Positions 51,606 through 60,354 of a stretch of DNA of 64,000 bases are shown piece after piece; positions within the stretch are counted from its first letter, which is position 1, and every line of letters starts with the position of its first letter. The notes beneath the pieces were generated by a model. That model saw only the letters and a program-made list of their open reading frames with translations. It did not search any database and had not been told where the DNA came from. A program made the position numbers and the translations under genes. Source of the stretch: Amycolatopsis iheyensis (lineage in GTDB: Bacteria; Actinomycetota; Actinomycetes; Mycobacteriales; Pseudonocardiaceae); NCBI RefSeq assembly GCF_024703995.1, contig NZ_JAMXQV010000018.1:1-64000 (forward strand), read 5' to 3'.

Positions 51606-52775
51606 TTACGCGCGGCCGCGACGACGGTTCAGCAGCAGCATCAGCGCGCCGCCACCGAGCAGCAGGCCGCCGACGGTGAACGGAACCGCGGCGTCGACAC
51701 CGGTGTTGGCGAGGTCGCCGCCACCGCCGTTGGAGCCGGCCGGGGTGCTCGGCGCGGTGGTCGGGGCGCCGGCCTCGGTCCAGCTGGCGGGCGCGTTCGC
51801 GGTCACCTCGGTCTTCTCCGAGTCGGCGACGATCAGCGACTGCGCCGGCGTCCGGTCGTAGTTCTCGGCGACGAACAGGCGGCCGGTGTCCAGCTCGCCG
51901 GTGGCCTTGAGGGTGAAGGCGCCCTTGCCCGGCTTGGTGCCCGCCGGGACGTCGACGAACAGCTTGCTGCCGTCCTTGACGTCGGTGCCCTTCAGCTCCT
52001 TGCCGTCGGCGTCGGTGATCTTGACGCCATCGGGCAGCTGGCTGCTCAGCGAGGTGATGTCCCCGCTGGTGGCGACGCTGTACGGGCCGATCTTGCCGCC
52101 GGCCGCGCCCTCGGTCTTGTCCGCGGCGATGTTCAGCGTCGGCTTCGGCTGCTCGCCGATGCCCTTGTTCTGGTCACCGGTGAAGTACGCGTAGAGCGCG
52201 GCGACGTCGGCGTTGTGACCCGGGTCGTCCTCTTCGTCCAGCGGCTTGGTGGGATCCAGCTTCACGCCGTCGCTGAAGTGCCACACGGCGGCCTGGGTCG
52301 CGGCGATGGCCTCCTGCTCGGAGACGCCGTCGTGCAGCTCGACGCCGGCCTTCTTCAGCGCCTTGCCCAGCGCGTCGAGGCCGGTGCCCGGGTAGCCGTT
52401 GTGCAGCACCCAGTTGATCTTGGCGCTGTTGTCGTTGAACGGACCCTTGGCCGGGTACTTGTTCCACGGGCGCTCGACCATGTCGACGTCGGTGCGCAGG
52501 CCGACGGTGATCTGCACGCAGTAGAGCTTCAGCGTGCTGCCGTTGGACAGCTTCATCTCGAACAGCTCGGCGATGTAGTTGCCGCCGCGGCCGAGGTTGA
52601 GCCGGTAGCCGACGGTCGCCTTGGGGATCATCTTCCCGTCCGGGCCCTTGACCAAGGGAACGCGGCCGTGGGCGGCGCCGTCGTCGGCGAGGGCGGCCGG
52701 CGAACCGATCATGACGGCGGCGGCCGCGGCGAGAGCCGCGATCCCGCCACGCACGAGAGTGGACCTGACCTGCAT
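51606..52775 (-). CDS. LAXTG-anchored surface protein with TQXA thioester domain
   Basis: 389 residues, ATG 52775. Signal peptide to PAALADD. Thioester domain: Cys in KLYCVQITVG and the partner Gln in IAATQAAVWHFSDG, predicted to form a Cys-Gln bond that attaches covalently to host or surface amines. An Ig-like middle domain follows (IAADKTEGAAGGKIGPYSVA). Sorting signal LANTG, helix VPFTVGGLLLGGGALMLLL and RRRGRA; LAXTG is the class E sortase signal of GC-rich actinomycetes. The sortase at 21980 is distant, and the cognate enzyme may be elsewhere. Confidence 0.88.
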   Translation of the reverse strand: MQVRSTLVRGGIAALAAAAAVMIGSPAALADDGAAHGRVPLVKGPDGKMIPKATVGYRLNLGRGGNYIAELFEMKLSNGSTLKLYCVQITVGLRTDVDMVERPWNKYPAKGPFNDNSAKINWVLHNGYPGTGLDALGKALKKAGVELHDGVSEQEAIAATQAAVWHFSDGVKLDPTKPLDEEDDPGHNADVAALYAYFTGDQNKGIGEQPKPTLNIAADKTEGAAGGKIGPYSVATSGDITSLSSQLPDGVKITDADGKELKGTDVKDGSKLFVDVPAGTKPGKGAFTLKATGELDTGRLFVAENYDRTPAQSLIVADSEKTEVTANAPASWTEAGAPTTAPSTPAGSNGGGGDLANTGVDAAVPFTVGGLLLGGGALMLLLNRRRGRA

Positions 52776-52852
52776 AAAACTCCTATCCGAGCCCGAACCG
52801 CAGCGTGAGGGCCGCGTGAGACACGAATCCCCGATCACGACGGCCACTGATT

Positions 52853-52870
52853 CGGGTGAGTGATCACCCG
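52853..52870. promoter_or_regulatory. Short dyad CGGGTGA-GTGA-TCACCCG
   Basis: Seven-base perfect arms in the 215-bp gap between the thioester protein start and the TetR stop. It may be an operator for the former or a weak terminator for the latter. Confidence 0.35.
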
Positions 52871-52990
52871 GTCAAGCGAGACCGGAGCTTACACGGACCC
52901 CACAGGGGCTACGCGCGGTGTCCCCATTAACTCGAATGGGCAAGAAAATCGTGTAAATCGGTCAGGAAAATCGGGCAGGTCACGTTTCCG

Positions 52991-53620
52991 TCACCGCGCT
53001 CGGGCGTCCACCCGGCCGACCACCGGCCGCAACCCCGAGGCCATCTTCCCGATCACGGCGGTGTACTCCGCCTTCAGCCGTGATTTGTCCACATCGGACG
53101 CCTCGGCCAGGGCCATCCCCGCCGTGCCGAGCATGCCGAACACGAGCCGGGTCGTGGTCTCCAGCGGCTGCTCGTCGATGTCGCCGCCCTCGATCAGGGC
53201 CTTGATCAGCTGCTCGACCAGGCCGTACGCGTACTGCTCCTCCGCCGCCTGCCAGCGGACCCAGCCCAGCGCGATCGGGGCCTCCTGCCAGACCAGCTTG
53301 CCGTACACCGGGTCGCAGCAGCGGTCGAGGAAGACGTCGAGCGCCGCGAACGCCGCCGACCAGGGGTCGCCCGCACCCGCCGCCGCGCTCGCCGACAGCT
53401 CCATCGCTTCGGTCTCCAGCCGCTCGAAGACCGCCTCGAACAACGCCGTCTTGTTCGCGAAGTGGTGGTAGATCGCGCCACGCGTCGCCTGGATGTCGGC
53501 GGCGATGTCCTCCAGGGCCGTGCCGGTGAAACCGTGCTCGCCGAACCGGCGGGTGGCCGCGGCCAGCAGGGCGGCGCGGGTCGCCTCGGAGTACTGCTCC
53601 CGCCGGCTCTTGGTCGACAT
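52991..53620 (-). CDS. TetR-family repressor
   Basis: 209 residues, ATG 53620. HTH ~10-55: RAALLAAATRRFGEHGFTGT, ALEDIAADIQATRGAIYHHF, ANKTALFEAVF. The ligand domain holds FLDRCCDPVYGKLVWQEAP, shared with a TetR_C subgroup. It is divergent from the P450 gene, and a perfect dyad lies between them. It probably represses both genes until a small molecule, perhaps the P450 substrate, binds. Confidence 0.88.
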   Translation of the reverse strand: MSTKSRREQYSEATRAALLAAATRRFGEHGFTGTALEDIAADIQATRGAIYHHFANKTALFEAVFERLETEAMELSASAAAGAGDPWSAAFAALDVFLDRCCDPVYGKLVWQEAPIALGWVRWQAAEEQYAYGLVEQLIKALIEGGDIDEQPLETTTRLVFGMLGTAGMALAEASDVDKSRLKAEYTAVIGKMASGLRPVVGRVDARAR

Positions 53621-53633
53621 GCGCAAAGCATAG

Positions 53634-53652
53634 GACATACACTGCGTATGTC
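53634..53652. promoter_or_regulatory. TetR operator in the divergent TetR/P450 promoter
   Basis: GACATAC-ACTGC-GTATGTC: a perfect 7-bp dyad with 5-base spacer, 14 bp from the TetR start and 38 bp from the P450 start. Length and spacing suit a TetR dimer. Confidence 0.75.
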
Positions 53653-53689
53653 ACCGACAGAGTGCAGGTCAACCGCTTTGGGGGCCACC

Positions 53690-54919
53690 ATGACCGACCT
53701 GATCGAGCCCGGCGAAGTCCTGTTCAACCCGTTCGAACCGGGGTTCTTCGAGGACCCGTACCGGCAGTACCGGATGCTGCGCGACGAAGACCCGGTGCAG
53801 GAGCACCCGCTGGGGTTCTGGTTCGTCTCGCGCTACGAAGACGTCTCGGCGCTGCTGAAGGCCGGGCTCTCGGTGGAGATGGGGAACCTGGCGCCCGGGC
53901 CGCTGCTCGACCAGGCCGCCGCACTCACCCCGGACGCCGATCCGGGTGCGCTGAACCTCTCCATGCTCGACCGGGACCCGCCCGACCACACGCGGCTGCG
54001 CTCGCTGGTCACGAAGGTCTTCACCCGCCGCGCGATCGCGGCCCTGGAGCCGCAGATCGTCCGGCTGGTCGATGCCGCGCTCGACCGGATGGCCGACAAG
54101 GGCGACTGCGACCTGGTCGAAGAACTGGCGTTCCCGCTGCCGTTCGCGGTGATCTCGGAAATGCTCGGGATGCCGCCGACCGACCACGCCCGGATCCGCG
54201 AGCTGAGCGGCACCCTCGTCCGCTCACTGGAGATCGTCGCCGACGAAGAGACGGCGCGCGCGATCACGGCCGCGGACGCCGAGCTGAGCGCGATCACCCG
54301 CGACGTGATCGCGTGGAAGCGCGACCACCCGGCGGAAGACCTGCTGACGGCGTTGATCCAGGCGGAGCACGACGGCCAGGTCCTCGACGGCGACGAGCTG
54401 GTCGCCCAGGTGGTCCTCCTGTACGTGGCCGGCCACGAGACGACGGTCAACCTGATCGCCAACGGCGTCAACGCGTTGCTGCGCAACCCCACGCAGCTGA
54501 AGGCGCTGCGGGACCAGCCCGACCTGGCGGCGAACGCCGTCGAGGAGTTCCTGCGCTACGACTCCCCGGTCCAACAGACCCGCCGGATCACGACGTCGCC
54601 GTACGAGGTGGCGGGCAAGGAGATCCCGGCGGGTGCGTTCGTCCTGGCCTGCCTGGGCTCGGCGAACCGCGACGAGCGGTTCTTCGGCCCGGACGCCGGC
54701 GAGCTGCGCCTCGACCGGCCGAACGCGCGGCACCAGGTGTCGTTCGGCGCGGGCCCGCACCACTGCCTCGGCGCAGCGCTCGCCCGGCTCGAAGGTCAGG
54801 TCGCCGTCGGTCGCCTGGTGCGGCGGTTCCCGGATCTCGGCTTCGCCGGCGACCTGGAGTGGAACGGCCGGATCAACCTCCGCGGGCCGGCGAAGTTCCC
54901 GGTCACCGTGCACGCCTGA
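53690..54919 (+). CDS. Cytochrome P450
   Basis: 409-residue soluble class I P450. Seen: I-helix oxygen-activation motif YVAGHETTVNLIANG, K-helix EEFLR, the DRDPPDHTRLRSLVTKVFT segment, and the heme loop FGAGPHHCLGAALARLEGQ. It needs ferredoxin and a reductase, neither encoded here. Substrate unknown; the pattern is that of actinobacterial CYP107/CYP105-like enzymes, only as a guess. Divergent from its likely TetR repressor; ends in a hairpin. Confidence 0.92.
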   Translation: MTDLIEPGEVLFNPFEPGFFEDPYRQYRMLRDEDPVQEHPLGFWFVSRYEDVSALLKAGLSVEMGNLAPGPLLDQAAALTPDADPGALNLSMLDRDPPDHTRLRSLVTKVFTRRAIAALEPQIVRLVDAALDRMADKGDCDLVEELAFPLPFAVISEMLGMPPTDHARIRELSGTLVRSLEIVADEETARAITAADAELSAITRDVIAWKRDHPAEDLLTALIQAEHDGQVLDGDELVAQVVLLYVAGHETTVNLIANGVNALLRNPTQLKALRDQPDLAANAVEEFLRYDSPVQQTRRITTSPYEVAGKEIPAGAFVLACLGSANRDERFFGPDAGELRLDRPNARHQVSFGAGPHHCLGAALARLEGQVAVGRLVRRFPDLGFAGDLEWNGRINLRGPAKFPVTVHA

Positions 54920-54933
54920 CGCAGTCCCAGCAG

Positions 54934-54959
54934 CGGGCCCGGCGATCTCGCCGGGCCCG
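54934..54959 (+). terminator. Hairpin terminator after the P450 gene
   Basis: CGGGCCCGGCGA/TCGCCGGGCCCG arms with minimal centre TC, followed by TTTCC. Confidence 0.8.
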
Positions 54960-54976
54960 TTTCCAGCCCGGGCTTT

Positions 54977-54996
54977 GGACAATTTCAGGACAATTT
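54977..54996 (+). promoter_or_regulatory. Direct repeat GGACAATTT upstream of the NTPase gene
   Basis: GGACAATTT occurs at 54977 and 54988, one helical turn apart (11 bp), in a lower-GC leader about 90 bp before the GTG start. It could be an activator site. Confidence 0.4.
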
Positions 54997-55084
54997 TGAG
55001 AAACCGCGCAGTCCAGCGCGAGCCGCGAAAAGATCAATTCCGGTTCTGTTGCGACGGTACGGGTTCGTCTGCATACTGTCGGGC

Positions 55085-57076
55085 GTGACAGCCGCGGACG
55101 ACCAACCCTTGTACGGCCGGGACGCGCTCGTTCGCACGATCTGGGAAACGGTTCTCGAACGCCCGCGGGACAATCCCCCCGGCGGGTGGCCGATCATCGC
55201 GTTGTACGGGCCTCGCGGCAGCGGGAAGACCGCGGTCGTGAACCACCTGGTCGAAAAGTCCATAAGACAGGCCGCACAACCGTTCGCGCGCCTCGACCTG
55301 GCCCGGCTCGACGAGCAGGCGTGGGGCAGCCGGGTCATCGGTGAACTCGCCTACGAACTGACGAACGCGAAATGGGCTCAGTTCGGCCGGTTGAAATTTC
55401 CGCGTTTCGCCGTCGGCCGGATGATCGTCGAAGGCGACGTGGCCACCGACAGCCCGGAAGAAACGCAGTCCGCGATCGAGAAGCTGCTGAAAGAAGCCCG
55501 CAAACTCGACCAGGCCTCGACCAACGTGGAAGCGCTGACCGGCCAGCTTCCCCAATTGCTCGACCTCGCCGGCTGGCTGAGCCTGGTCGGAAAAGTGGGC
55601 GCCTGGGCCATCCGGAGCCGCGCGATCGTGCGGTTCCTGTTCCAGACGGCGCTGGCGTTCTACGGCGAGGCTTTGCAAAGGCCGCCGAACGCCGGCTTTT
55701 CCGCGCTGGTCGAACTGGGCCGGCTCGGCAGCAGGCCCGATGACGAGAGCCGGCGCCGGCTCGACCTCGTCCTCTGCGAGGCCTTCCTGGCCGACCTCGG
55801 CGCCAGCTACGAACACGGGTTCCGGCCGAGGAACTGCCTCGTCCTGCTCGACAACGCACACTCGCCGGTCGGTCAGCGGACGTTGGCGGCCTTCGCCGCG
55901 GCCAAGGCGAACCGGGCGCCGGCCGCCGACCCCTTGGTCGCGGTCGTCACGAGCCGCGACGTGCGCGACTCGGCCCAGGTACTGGTCCGGCCGGGCCGCC
56001 GCCCGGACGTGCTGAGCCGGTGGGCCGACCTGCCCGCGGACGACGCGGCGGCCAGGGTCGTCAAGCGAGCGCCGGAGCACGGTTCCCCGGTCGTCGCGCT
56101 GCGGCTCGCGGACCTCACGCTCGAGAACGTCGCCGCCATCGAGAACCGCGAGTTCCCGGACAACGTGCGCCCGCTCGCCCCGTTCGTGCACAGCCTGACG
56201 AGGGGTCACCCGTGGGGCGTGCACAAAGTCTTCCAGGCCTGTGCCGCGTTGGACGCGAGGAAGCGCGGGCTGCGCGAAGAAGATCTCCGGCGCGTGCTCG
56301 ACACCCAGTGCCACGGGGATTCCGTGGCACTGGGCGAGCTCGCCGGTGATCTGCTGCTGCTCGAGGACCTGCCGCGGACCGGGCAGGACATCCTGGTCTG
56401 GGCGGCGGCTCGGGACGTCGTCGCGGCGGAGAACACCTTCCCCGACTCGGCGGGACTGCAGACCGACGTCGGGGCACTCTGCTGGCTCGTCCGGCCGGCG
56501 GCCACGCCCGGGCGGGCCGGGCCGTACGGCGTCCTCCACCCGTGGCTGCGGCGCATCCTGCTGCGCCGGCTCGCGAACCGGAAGACCGGGATGCCCTGGA
56601 ACGACGTCTACGCGAAGCTGGCCGCGCACTCCGGCGGGGCGTCCACCGCCTTGGACGTGCACTACTGCGAACTGGCCACCGGGGTGATCGCGCCCGCGGT
56701 CACCGTGCTCAACCAGCGTTTCGACGTGGTGGCCGCCGACCGGTGGATCGCCGAGTTCGACGAGATCACGTCGGCGCCCAGCAGGTGGCCCGTCGACGGC
56801 GACGTCCACGAGCACTACAGCCGGCTGGTCCGCGGCGTCGGCACCGAACCACCGGGTGGCCGGCTGCCGACCGCGGACCCGCACGGTGACCGGTGGACCA
56901 CCATCGCCGGGATGACGGTGGCGCGCTGGATCTGGGCCGACCCGCTCGGCGATCCGGCCGTCGCGATGAGCCGGCGGATCGCCATCGGCTACCAGGATCT
57001 CGCGCGCCGATCACCCGAAGGGCAGCCTCGGCTGATCGTCGAAGCCGAGACCTACGAACAACGTCTTCGCCCCTGA
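55085..57076 (+). CDS. P-loop (STAND/AAA-like) NTPase
   Basis: 663 residues from GTG 55085; the frame is open to ATG 55049, and neither start has a good ribosome site. P-loop GPRGSGKTAVVNHL at 42-49; a Walker B-like strand NCLVLLDNAHS around residue 255; a possible sensor region VAVVTSRDVRDSAQ (~285). The 663 residues lack a recognised effector domain. A hydrophobic stretch near 170-200 (WLSLVGKVGAWAIRSRAIVR, FLFQTALAFYG) may touch the membrane. The following gene encodes a membrane-anchored ligand-binding protein, 12 bp away. Such NTPase/binding-protein pairs occur in actinomycetes. I infer a signalling NTPase answering to an outside ligand. Confidence 0.6.
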   Translation: MTAADDQPLYGRDALVRTIWETVLERPRDNPPGGWPIIALYGPRGSGKTAVVNHLVEKSIRQAAQPFARLDLARLDEQAWGSRVIGELAYELTNAKWAQFGRLKFPRFAVGRMIVEGDVATDSPEETQSAIEKLLKEARKLDQASTNVEALTGQLPQLLDLAGWLSLVGKVGAWAIRSRAIVRFLFQTALAFYGEALQRPPNAGFSALVELGRLGSRPDDESRRRLDLVLCEAFLADLGASYEHGFRPRNCLVLLDNAHSPVGQRTLAAFAAAKANRAPAADPLVAVVTSRDVRDSAQVLVRPGRRPDVLSRWADLPADDAAARVVKRAPEHGSPVVALRLADLTLENVAAIENREFPDNVRPLAPFVHSLTRGHPWGVHKVFQACAALDARKRGLREEDLRRVLDTQCHGDSVALGELAGDLLLLEDLPRTGQDILVWAAARDVVAAENTFPDSAGLQTDVGALCWLVRPAATPGRAGPYGVLHPWLRRILLRRLANRKTGMPWNDVYAKLAAHSGGASTALDVHYCELATGVIAPAVTVLNQRFDVVAADRWIAEFDEITSAPSRWPVDGDVHEHYSRLVRGVGTEPPGGRLPTADPHGDRWTTIAGMTVARWIWADPLGDPAVAMSRRIAIGYQDLARRSPEGQPRLIVEAETYEQRLRP

Positions 57077-57088
57077 GCCGGAGGACCC

Positions 57089-58585
57089 ATGACCCACGCG
57101 ACACCCGGCATGCGGCGCTACCACTGGTGGCAGGCGCACCGCGGACTGGCCATCATCGCGGCGGTGATCGCCGTGGTGGCCGTTTCGGTCGCGGCCTACG
57201 TCGTCTGGCCGCGCACCGAACCGCCGGTTCACATCACCGACGGCTCGCACGTGTTCAGTGCCGACCTGGCGCGCGTCGAAGCGCTCATCAGCGCGGAGAA
57301 CTCGCAGGTCAGGGCGAGTGGCCACTACGTTTCCATCGCCTTCGTCGACATCATGGCCCCGCGGAAGAACATCGACCCGGTTCCGCCGGACTCGATCCGC
57401 CACGACCTCGAAGGCGCCTACCTCGCCCAGATGGCGTGGAACCACCCCATCGGCAAGCAACCCGCGACGTTGGTGCAGCTGCTGCTCGCCGACGAGGGAA
57501 GCGCCGAAGCGAACTGGCTCGAAGCGGCGCACGCGATCGAAGAAAAGGTCGATTCGCCGGACCACCTCGTGGCCGCCGCCGGACTCGGCATCAGCGTCGA
57601 GAACACCCGCAAGCTCATCAAGGAGCTGTCCGACCACAACATCGCGATCGTGGCCGGCGCGATCACCGGCGACTCCATGACGAAGACCCTCGACGGCGAC
57701 ACCCCGGTGCCGGGCATGGTCCGGGTGGCGCAAACGAACACCGACGAAGCCTCCGCCGCCGTCAAGTACCTGGACAACGACAAGACGATCCCGGAGTCGC
57801 CGACCGTCCTGCTCGTGCAGGACCAGAACGAGGGCGACGACTTCGCCAAGACGCTCGGCACGGCCTTCGCGCGCTCGATCCAGAACGACTCCGCTCGGCA
57901 GTACAAGCTGACCTCGCCCGGCATGTTCTACAACTCGCGGCTCAGCGGCGCGGGCGAAGTGCTCAAAGCGAGCGCCGAGCGGGTGTGCGAGACCCGTGCC
58001 GACGTCGTGTACTTCGCCGGGCGCGGCAACGACCTCCAGGGTTTCCTGGCCGGCCTGGCCACCCGCAGCTGCGCGGGCGAGCGGGCGCTCACGGTCGTCG
58101 GCGCGCCGGACATCGCGCGGCAGACGAACACCCAGCTGTGGGTCGGGCAGGACGCGAACATGACGGTGATCTTCACCGGCCTGGTCAGCGCCGAGATGTG
58201 GACGAAGGACAAGCCGGCGGCGTCCGGCGCCATCATCGACCGCTTCACCGGAACCTGCGCGTACTGCTTCCCCACGCTGTTCCCCGGCGAACGACTCGAC
58301 GACGGCACGGCGGTCCTTTCGCACGACGCCGTGTGGACCGTCGAACGCGCCATCCTGGAGCTTTCCGGGGCGAACCCGGGCATTTCGTTGTCCGCCGGCA
58401 TGGTCGCGCAACAGCTGAACCAGCTGAAGGTGCCGGGCGCGAGCGGCTGGATATGCGCGTTCGACACCAATCACAACCCGGTGAACAAGGCGATCCCGGT
58501 GATGAGCATCGACCAGAACGGTCACCTGACCTACAAGGCGTTGTCCTCGGCGACCGGCGTCCCGCCGACGGCCTGCGGCTCATAA
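57089..58585 (+). CDS. Membrane-anchored periplasmic-binding-type (Peripla_BP_6) ligand sensor
   Basis: 498 residues, ATG 57089 with GGAGG. Short cytoplasmic N-terminus, one helix at ~19-40 (LAIIAAVIAVVAVSVAAYVV), then a two-lobed type I binding-protein fold outside: VSIAFVDIMAP, NIAIVAGAITGDSM, TVLLVQDQNEGDDFAKTLGT, DVVYFAGRGNDLQGFLAGLA and ALTVVGAPDIARQ. There is no lipobox and there are no permease genes, so it is not a normal transport component. With the NTPase gene 12 bp upstream it looks like a sensor half. Two Cys pairs (ETRAD region, TCAYC) may form disulfides. Confidence 0.65.
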   Translation: MTHATPGMRRYHWWQAHRGLAIIAAVIAVVAVSVAAYVVWPRTEPPVHITDGSHVFSADLARVEALISAENSQVRASGHYVSIAFVDIMAPRKNIDPVPPDSIRHDLEGAYLAQMAWNHPIGKQPATLVQLLLADEGSAEANWLEAAHAIEEKVDSPDHLVAAAGLGISVENTRKLIKELSDHNIAIVAGAITGDSMTKTLDGDTPVPGMVRVAQTNTDEASAAVKYLDNDKTIPESPTVLLVQDQNEGDDFAKTLGTAFARSIQNDSARQYKLTSPGMFYNSRLSGAGEVLKASAERVCETRADVVYFAGRGNDLQGFLAGLATRSCAGERALTVVGAPDIARQTNTQLWVGQDANMTVIFTGLVSAEMWTKDKPAASGAIIDRFTGTCAYCFPTLFPGERLDDGTAVLSHDAVWTVERAILELSGANPGISLSAGMVAQQLNQLKVPGASGWICAFDTNHNPVNKAIPVMSIDQNGHLTYKALSSATGVPPTACGS

Positions 58586-58656
58586 CGAGTAGTAGTTATC
58601 TCCCGACCGAATTCGGGACCTTGCCGTCAACGGTCGCCCACGGCGGACTGTTCCGC

Positions 58657-58686
58657 TTGCGATCATGAACGACGCGTCGGTATGAT
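58657..58686 (+). promoter_or_regulatory. Promoter-like sequence of the radical SAM operon
   Basis: TTGCGA (58657-58662), 18-base spacer, TATGAT (58681-58686), about 58 bp before the ATG. It is followed by a dyad CACCGTA...TACGGTG (58694-58716) in the presumed leader. A near-consensus promoter is rare in this GC-rich genome. Confidence 0.55.
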
Positions 58687-58744
58687 CACCGATCACCGTA
58701 AAGCCGCGCTACGGTGCACCGCCGTTGACCGTTGGGGGAATTCG

Positions 58745-59674
58745 ATGACAATGGCGTCACCGGAGCGTGCGACCACGGTTTCCGCGCACTGCAATGCCAC
58801 CGCGTTCGTCTTCGTCCCCAACCTCTGCAATGCGAAATGCGACTTCTGCTACGTCCAGCCGGGTTTCACCCACCAGGCCCGCGCGAGCAAAGTCGTCCTG
58901 CGCCGGGCACGTGCCGCCGCCGAAGCGCTCGCCGGACTGGGTTTTCGCGAAGTGCGGTTCACCGGCGGTGAGCCCACCCTGTTCGCCAACCTGCCGGAAA
59001 TCATCCAGCCTTTTCTCGATCTGGGTCTCCGCTACCGGGTGCTGACCAACGCGATAGACGTCGACGCGCGAATCCCGTTCTTCGAACACCACCCGCCCGA
59101 GCGGTTCACCATCAGCGTCCACGACACCCACGCGCCGGAGCGGTTCTTCGGGGTTCCCATCAGCAAGTCGCGCTGGTCCCGGAACCGCCGGAAGCTCGCG
59201 GCCATCGCGGAGGTCGAAGCGACCTTCGTCGTCACGAACCCGCGGAACGACAAACGGGTCGTCGGCCGCGCGCTCGAGGATCTCGCCGAGGAAGGCGTCA
59301 AGCACATCAAGCTGATCCTCGAAAACTCCCGGCAAAGTGAAGCCCGCGACTTCGACCGGCTGGCGGCCGACCTGAAGCAGGACTGGTCGGGCACGTTCGA
59401 CACTTTCCGTTTCACGTCGACTTCGACGACCGCCTGTCGGCTTTCGGAAAAAGCGTTTCCGGCGCTCGAACTGGGTCGCGGGGAAGTGTATTCGTGCTGC
59501 GCGCAAGTCGGCGACAAGCACCTGCTCGACGGGCACCGTTCCGCCTTACCGGAAGACCCGGAAAGCGCCCGTCAAGCCGTCAGCGACGTGATCACGACCG
59601 CGATGTCCTACCGCGAAGCGGCCTTACCCTGCTCCGAGGGCACCAGATTCTGCCCGATAGCACTGTGTTCTTGA
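58745..59674 (+). CDS. Radical SAM enzyme with Cys-rich C-terminus
   Basis: 309 residues; ATG 58745 with GGGGGA six bases upstream. Binds a [4Fe-4S] cluster by C-x3-C-x2-C (PNLCNAKCDFCYVQPGF; Cys28, 32, 35) and SAM with FTGGEPT (~73-77). The C-terminal third has YSCCAQVGDK (~250) and Cys296, 303 and 308 (LPCSEGTRFCPIALC), as in MoaA/SPASM-like enzymes with an auxiliary cluster. The reaction is unknown: 5'-deoxyadenosyl-radical chemistry on a peptide, sugar or nucleoside. Two codons are TTA (Leu268, 59546-59548; Leu294, 59624-59626). First gene of a five-gene operon. Confidence 0.85.
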   Translation: MTMASPERATTVSAHCNATAFVFVPNLCNAKCDFCYVQPGFTHQARASKVVLRRARAAAEALAGLGFREVRFTGGEPTLFANLPEIIQPFLDLGLRYRVLTNAIDVDARIPFFEHHPPERFTISVHDTHAPERFFGVPISKSRWSRNRRKLAAIAEVEATFVVTNPRNDKRVVGRALEDLAEEGVKHIKLILENSRQSEARDFDRLAADLKQDWSGTFDTFRFTSTSTTACRLSEKAFPALELGRGEVYSCCAQVGDKHLLDGHRSALPEDPESARQAVSDVITTAMSYREAALPCSEGTRFCPIALCS

Positions 59675-59685
59675 AAGCCCAGTCC

Positions 59686-60354
59686 GTGAACGAGCAGACT
59701 TGGCTGAACGCGCGCCAGAACCTCAACGCGGCTGTGCAGTCGGCGATTCAGGAGACGAATCCCCGTTTCCGGCTGAAGGGTTCGTTCGCCCGTGGGGATT
59801 TTCACCTCCTTCGGGACGGCATCACGACGTTCAGCGACATCGACCTGATCCTCCCCGACGACGGCCGGGACCGGCACGCGTGGGAGGCCGACGTGACCCG
59901 GCGGATGACGACGCTGGGCTGGCCGATCCGGACGTCCGTCCAGCACTTCGACACGATCGGGGTGGTCGGCGCCGCCGACTCGCAGCTGCTCGCGCTCGCC
60001 GAGCTGGTGCGGTTCGACGCCCGTCGCACCGAGCCGTTCTTCGACTCCTACATCCTCGCGAAGACCTGCCTGACCCTGCTTCACGCTGCCCCGCCGAAGC
60101 AGGCATCGCCGGCCCTGCGCCGATCCGCCGAACTCGCGAGACGCGGGTTTTCGACCGCGTTCGACGCGGCCTGGTCGATCCGCCTTCTTCGCGATCTGCC
60201 GGACACCCCGACGCTGGCCCACTTCCGGGAGCTGGCCTCGGGTCACGACGTCGAGGGCGTCCGCGCGTGGACCATCGACCGGTTGAAGCACTCCACGGTG
60301 CACCCTTGGCTTCGTCGCCGGATGACGGAAATCCTGGAAGAAGCCGGGTCATGA
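59686..60354 (+). CDS. Nucleotidyltransferase (Pol-beta/MNT-like fold)
   Basis: 222 residues from GTG 59686 (GAAAG eight bases before); GTG 59665 or TTG 59671, overlapping the previous stop, are alternatives. The nucleotidyltransferase signature is clear: LKGSFARGDFHLL (G-S at 32-33) and, after 13 residues, FSDIDLIL with metal-binding Asp51 and Asp53. The helical C-terminal half carries IDRLKHSTVHPWLRRRMTEI. The family transfers NMP to antibiotics, proteins, RNA or small molecules. In this operon the acceptor may be the pathway intermediate. The stop overlaps the next ATG (ATGA). Confidence 0.75.
   Translation: MNEQTWLNARQNLNAAVQSAIQETNPRFRLKGSFARGDFHLLRDGITTFSDIDLILPDDGRDRHAWEADVTRRMTTLGWPIRTSVQHFDTIGVVGAADSQLLALAELVRFDARRTEPFFDSYILAKTCLTLLHAAPPKQASPALRRSAELARRGFSTAFDAAWSIRLLRDLPDTPTLAHFRELASGHDVEGVRAWTIDRLKHSTVHPWLRRRMTEILEEAGS

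Noticed and set aside
48804-54919. Secondary-metabolite cluster (thioesterase, dioxygenase, P450, regulators)
   Set aside because: No scaffold-forming enzyme; genes are separated by terminators and face different ways.
54920-55084. Left attachment-site repeat of the tRNA 3' end
   Set aside because: No stretch resembling GGTTCGAACC plus flanks was found there or elsewhere in the window; no integrase seen.
55085-57076. NTPase as the ATPase of an ABC importer with the binding protein at 57089
   Set aside because: No ABC signature (LSGGQ-like) motif and no permease genes; the fold looks STAND/AAA-like.
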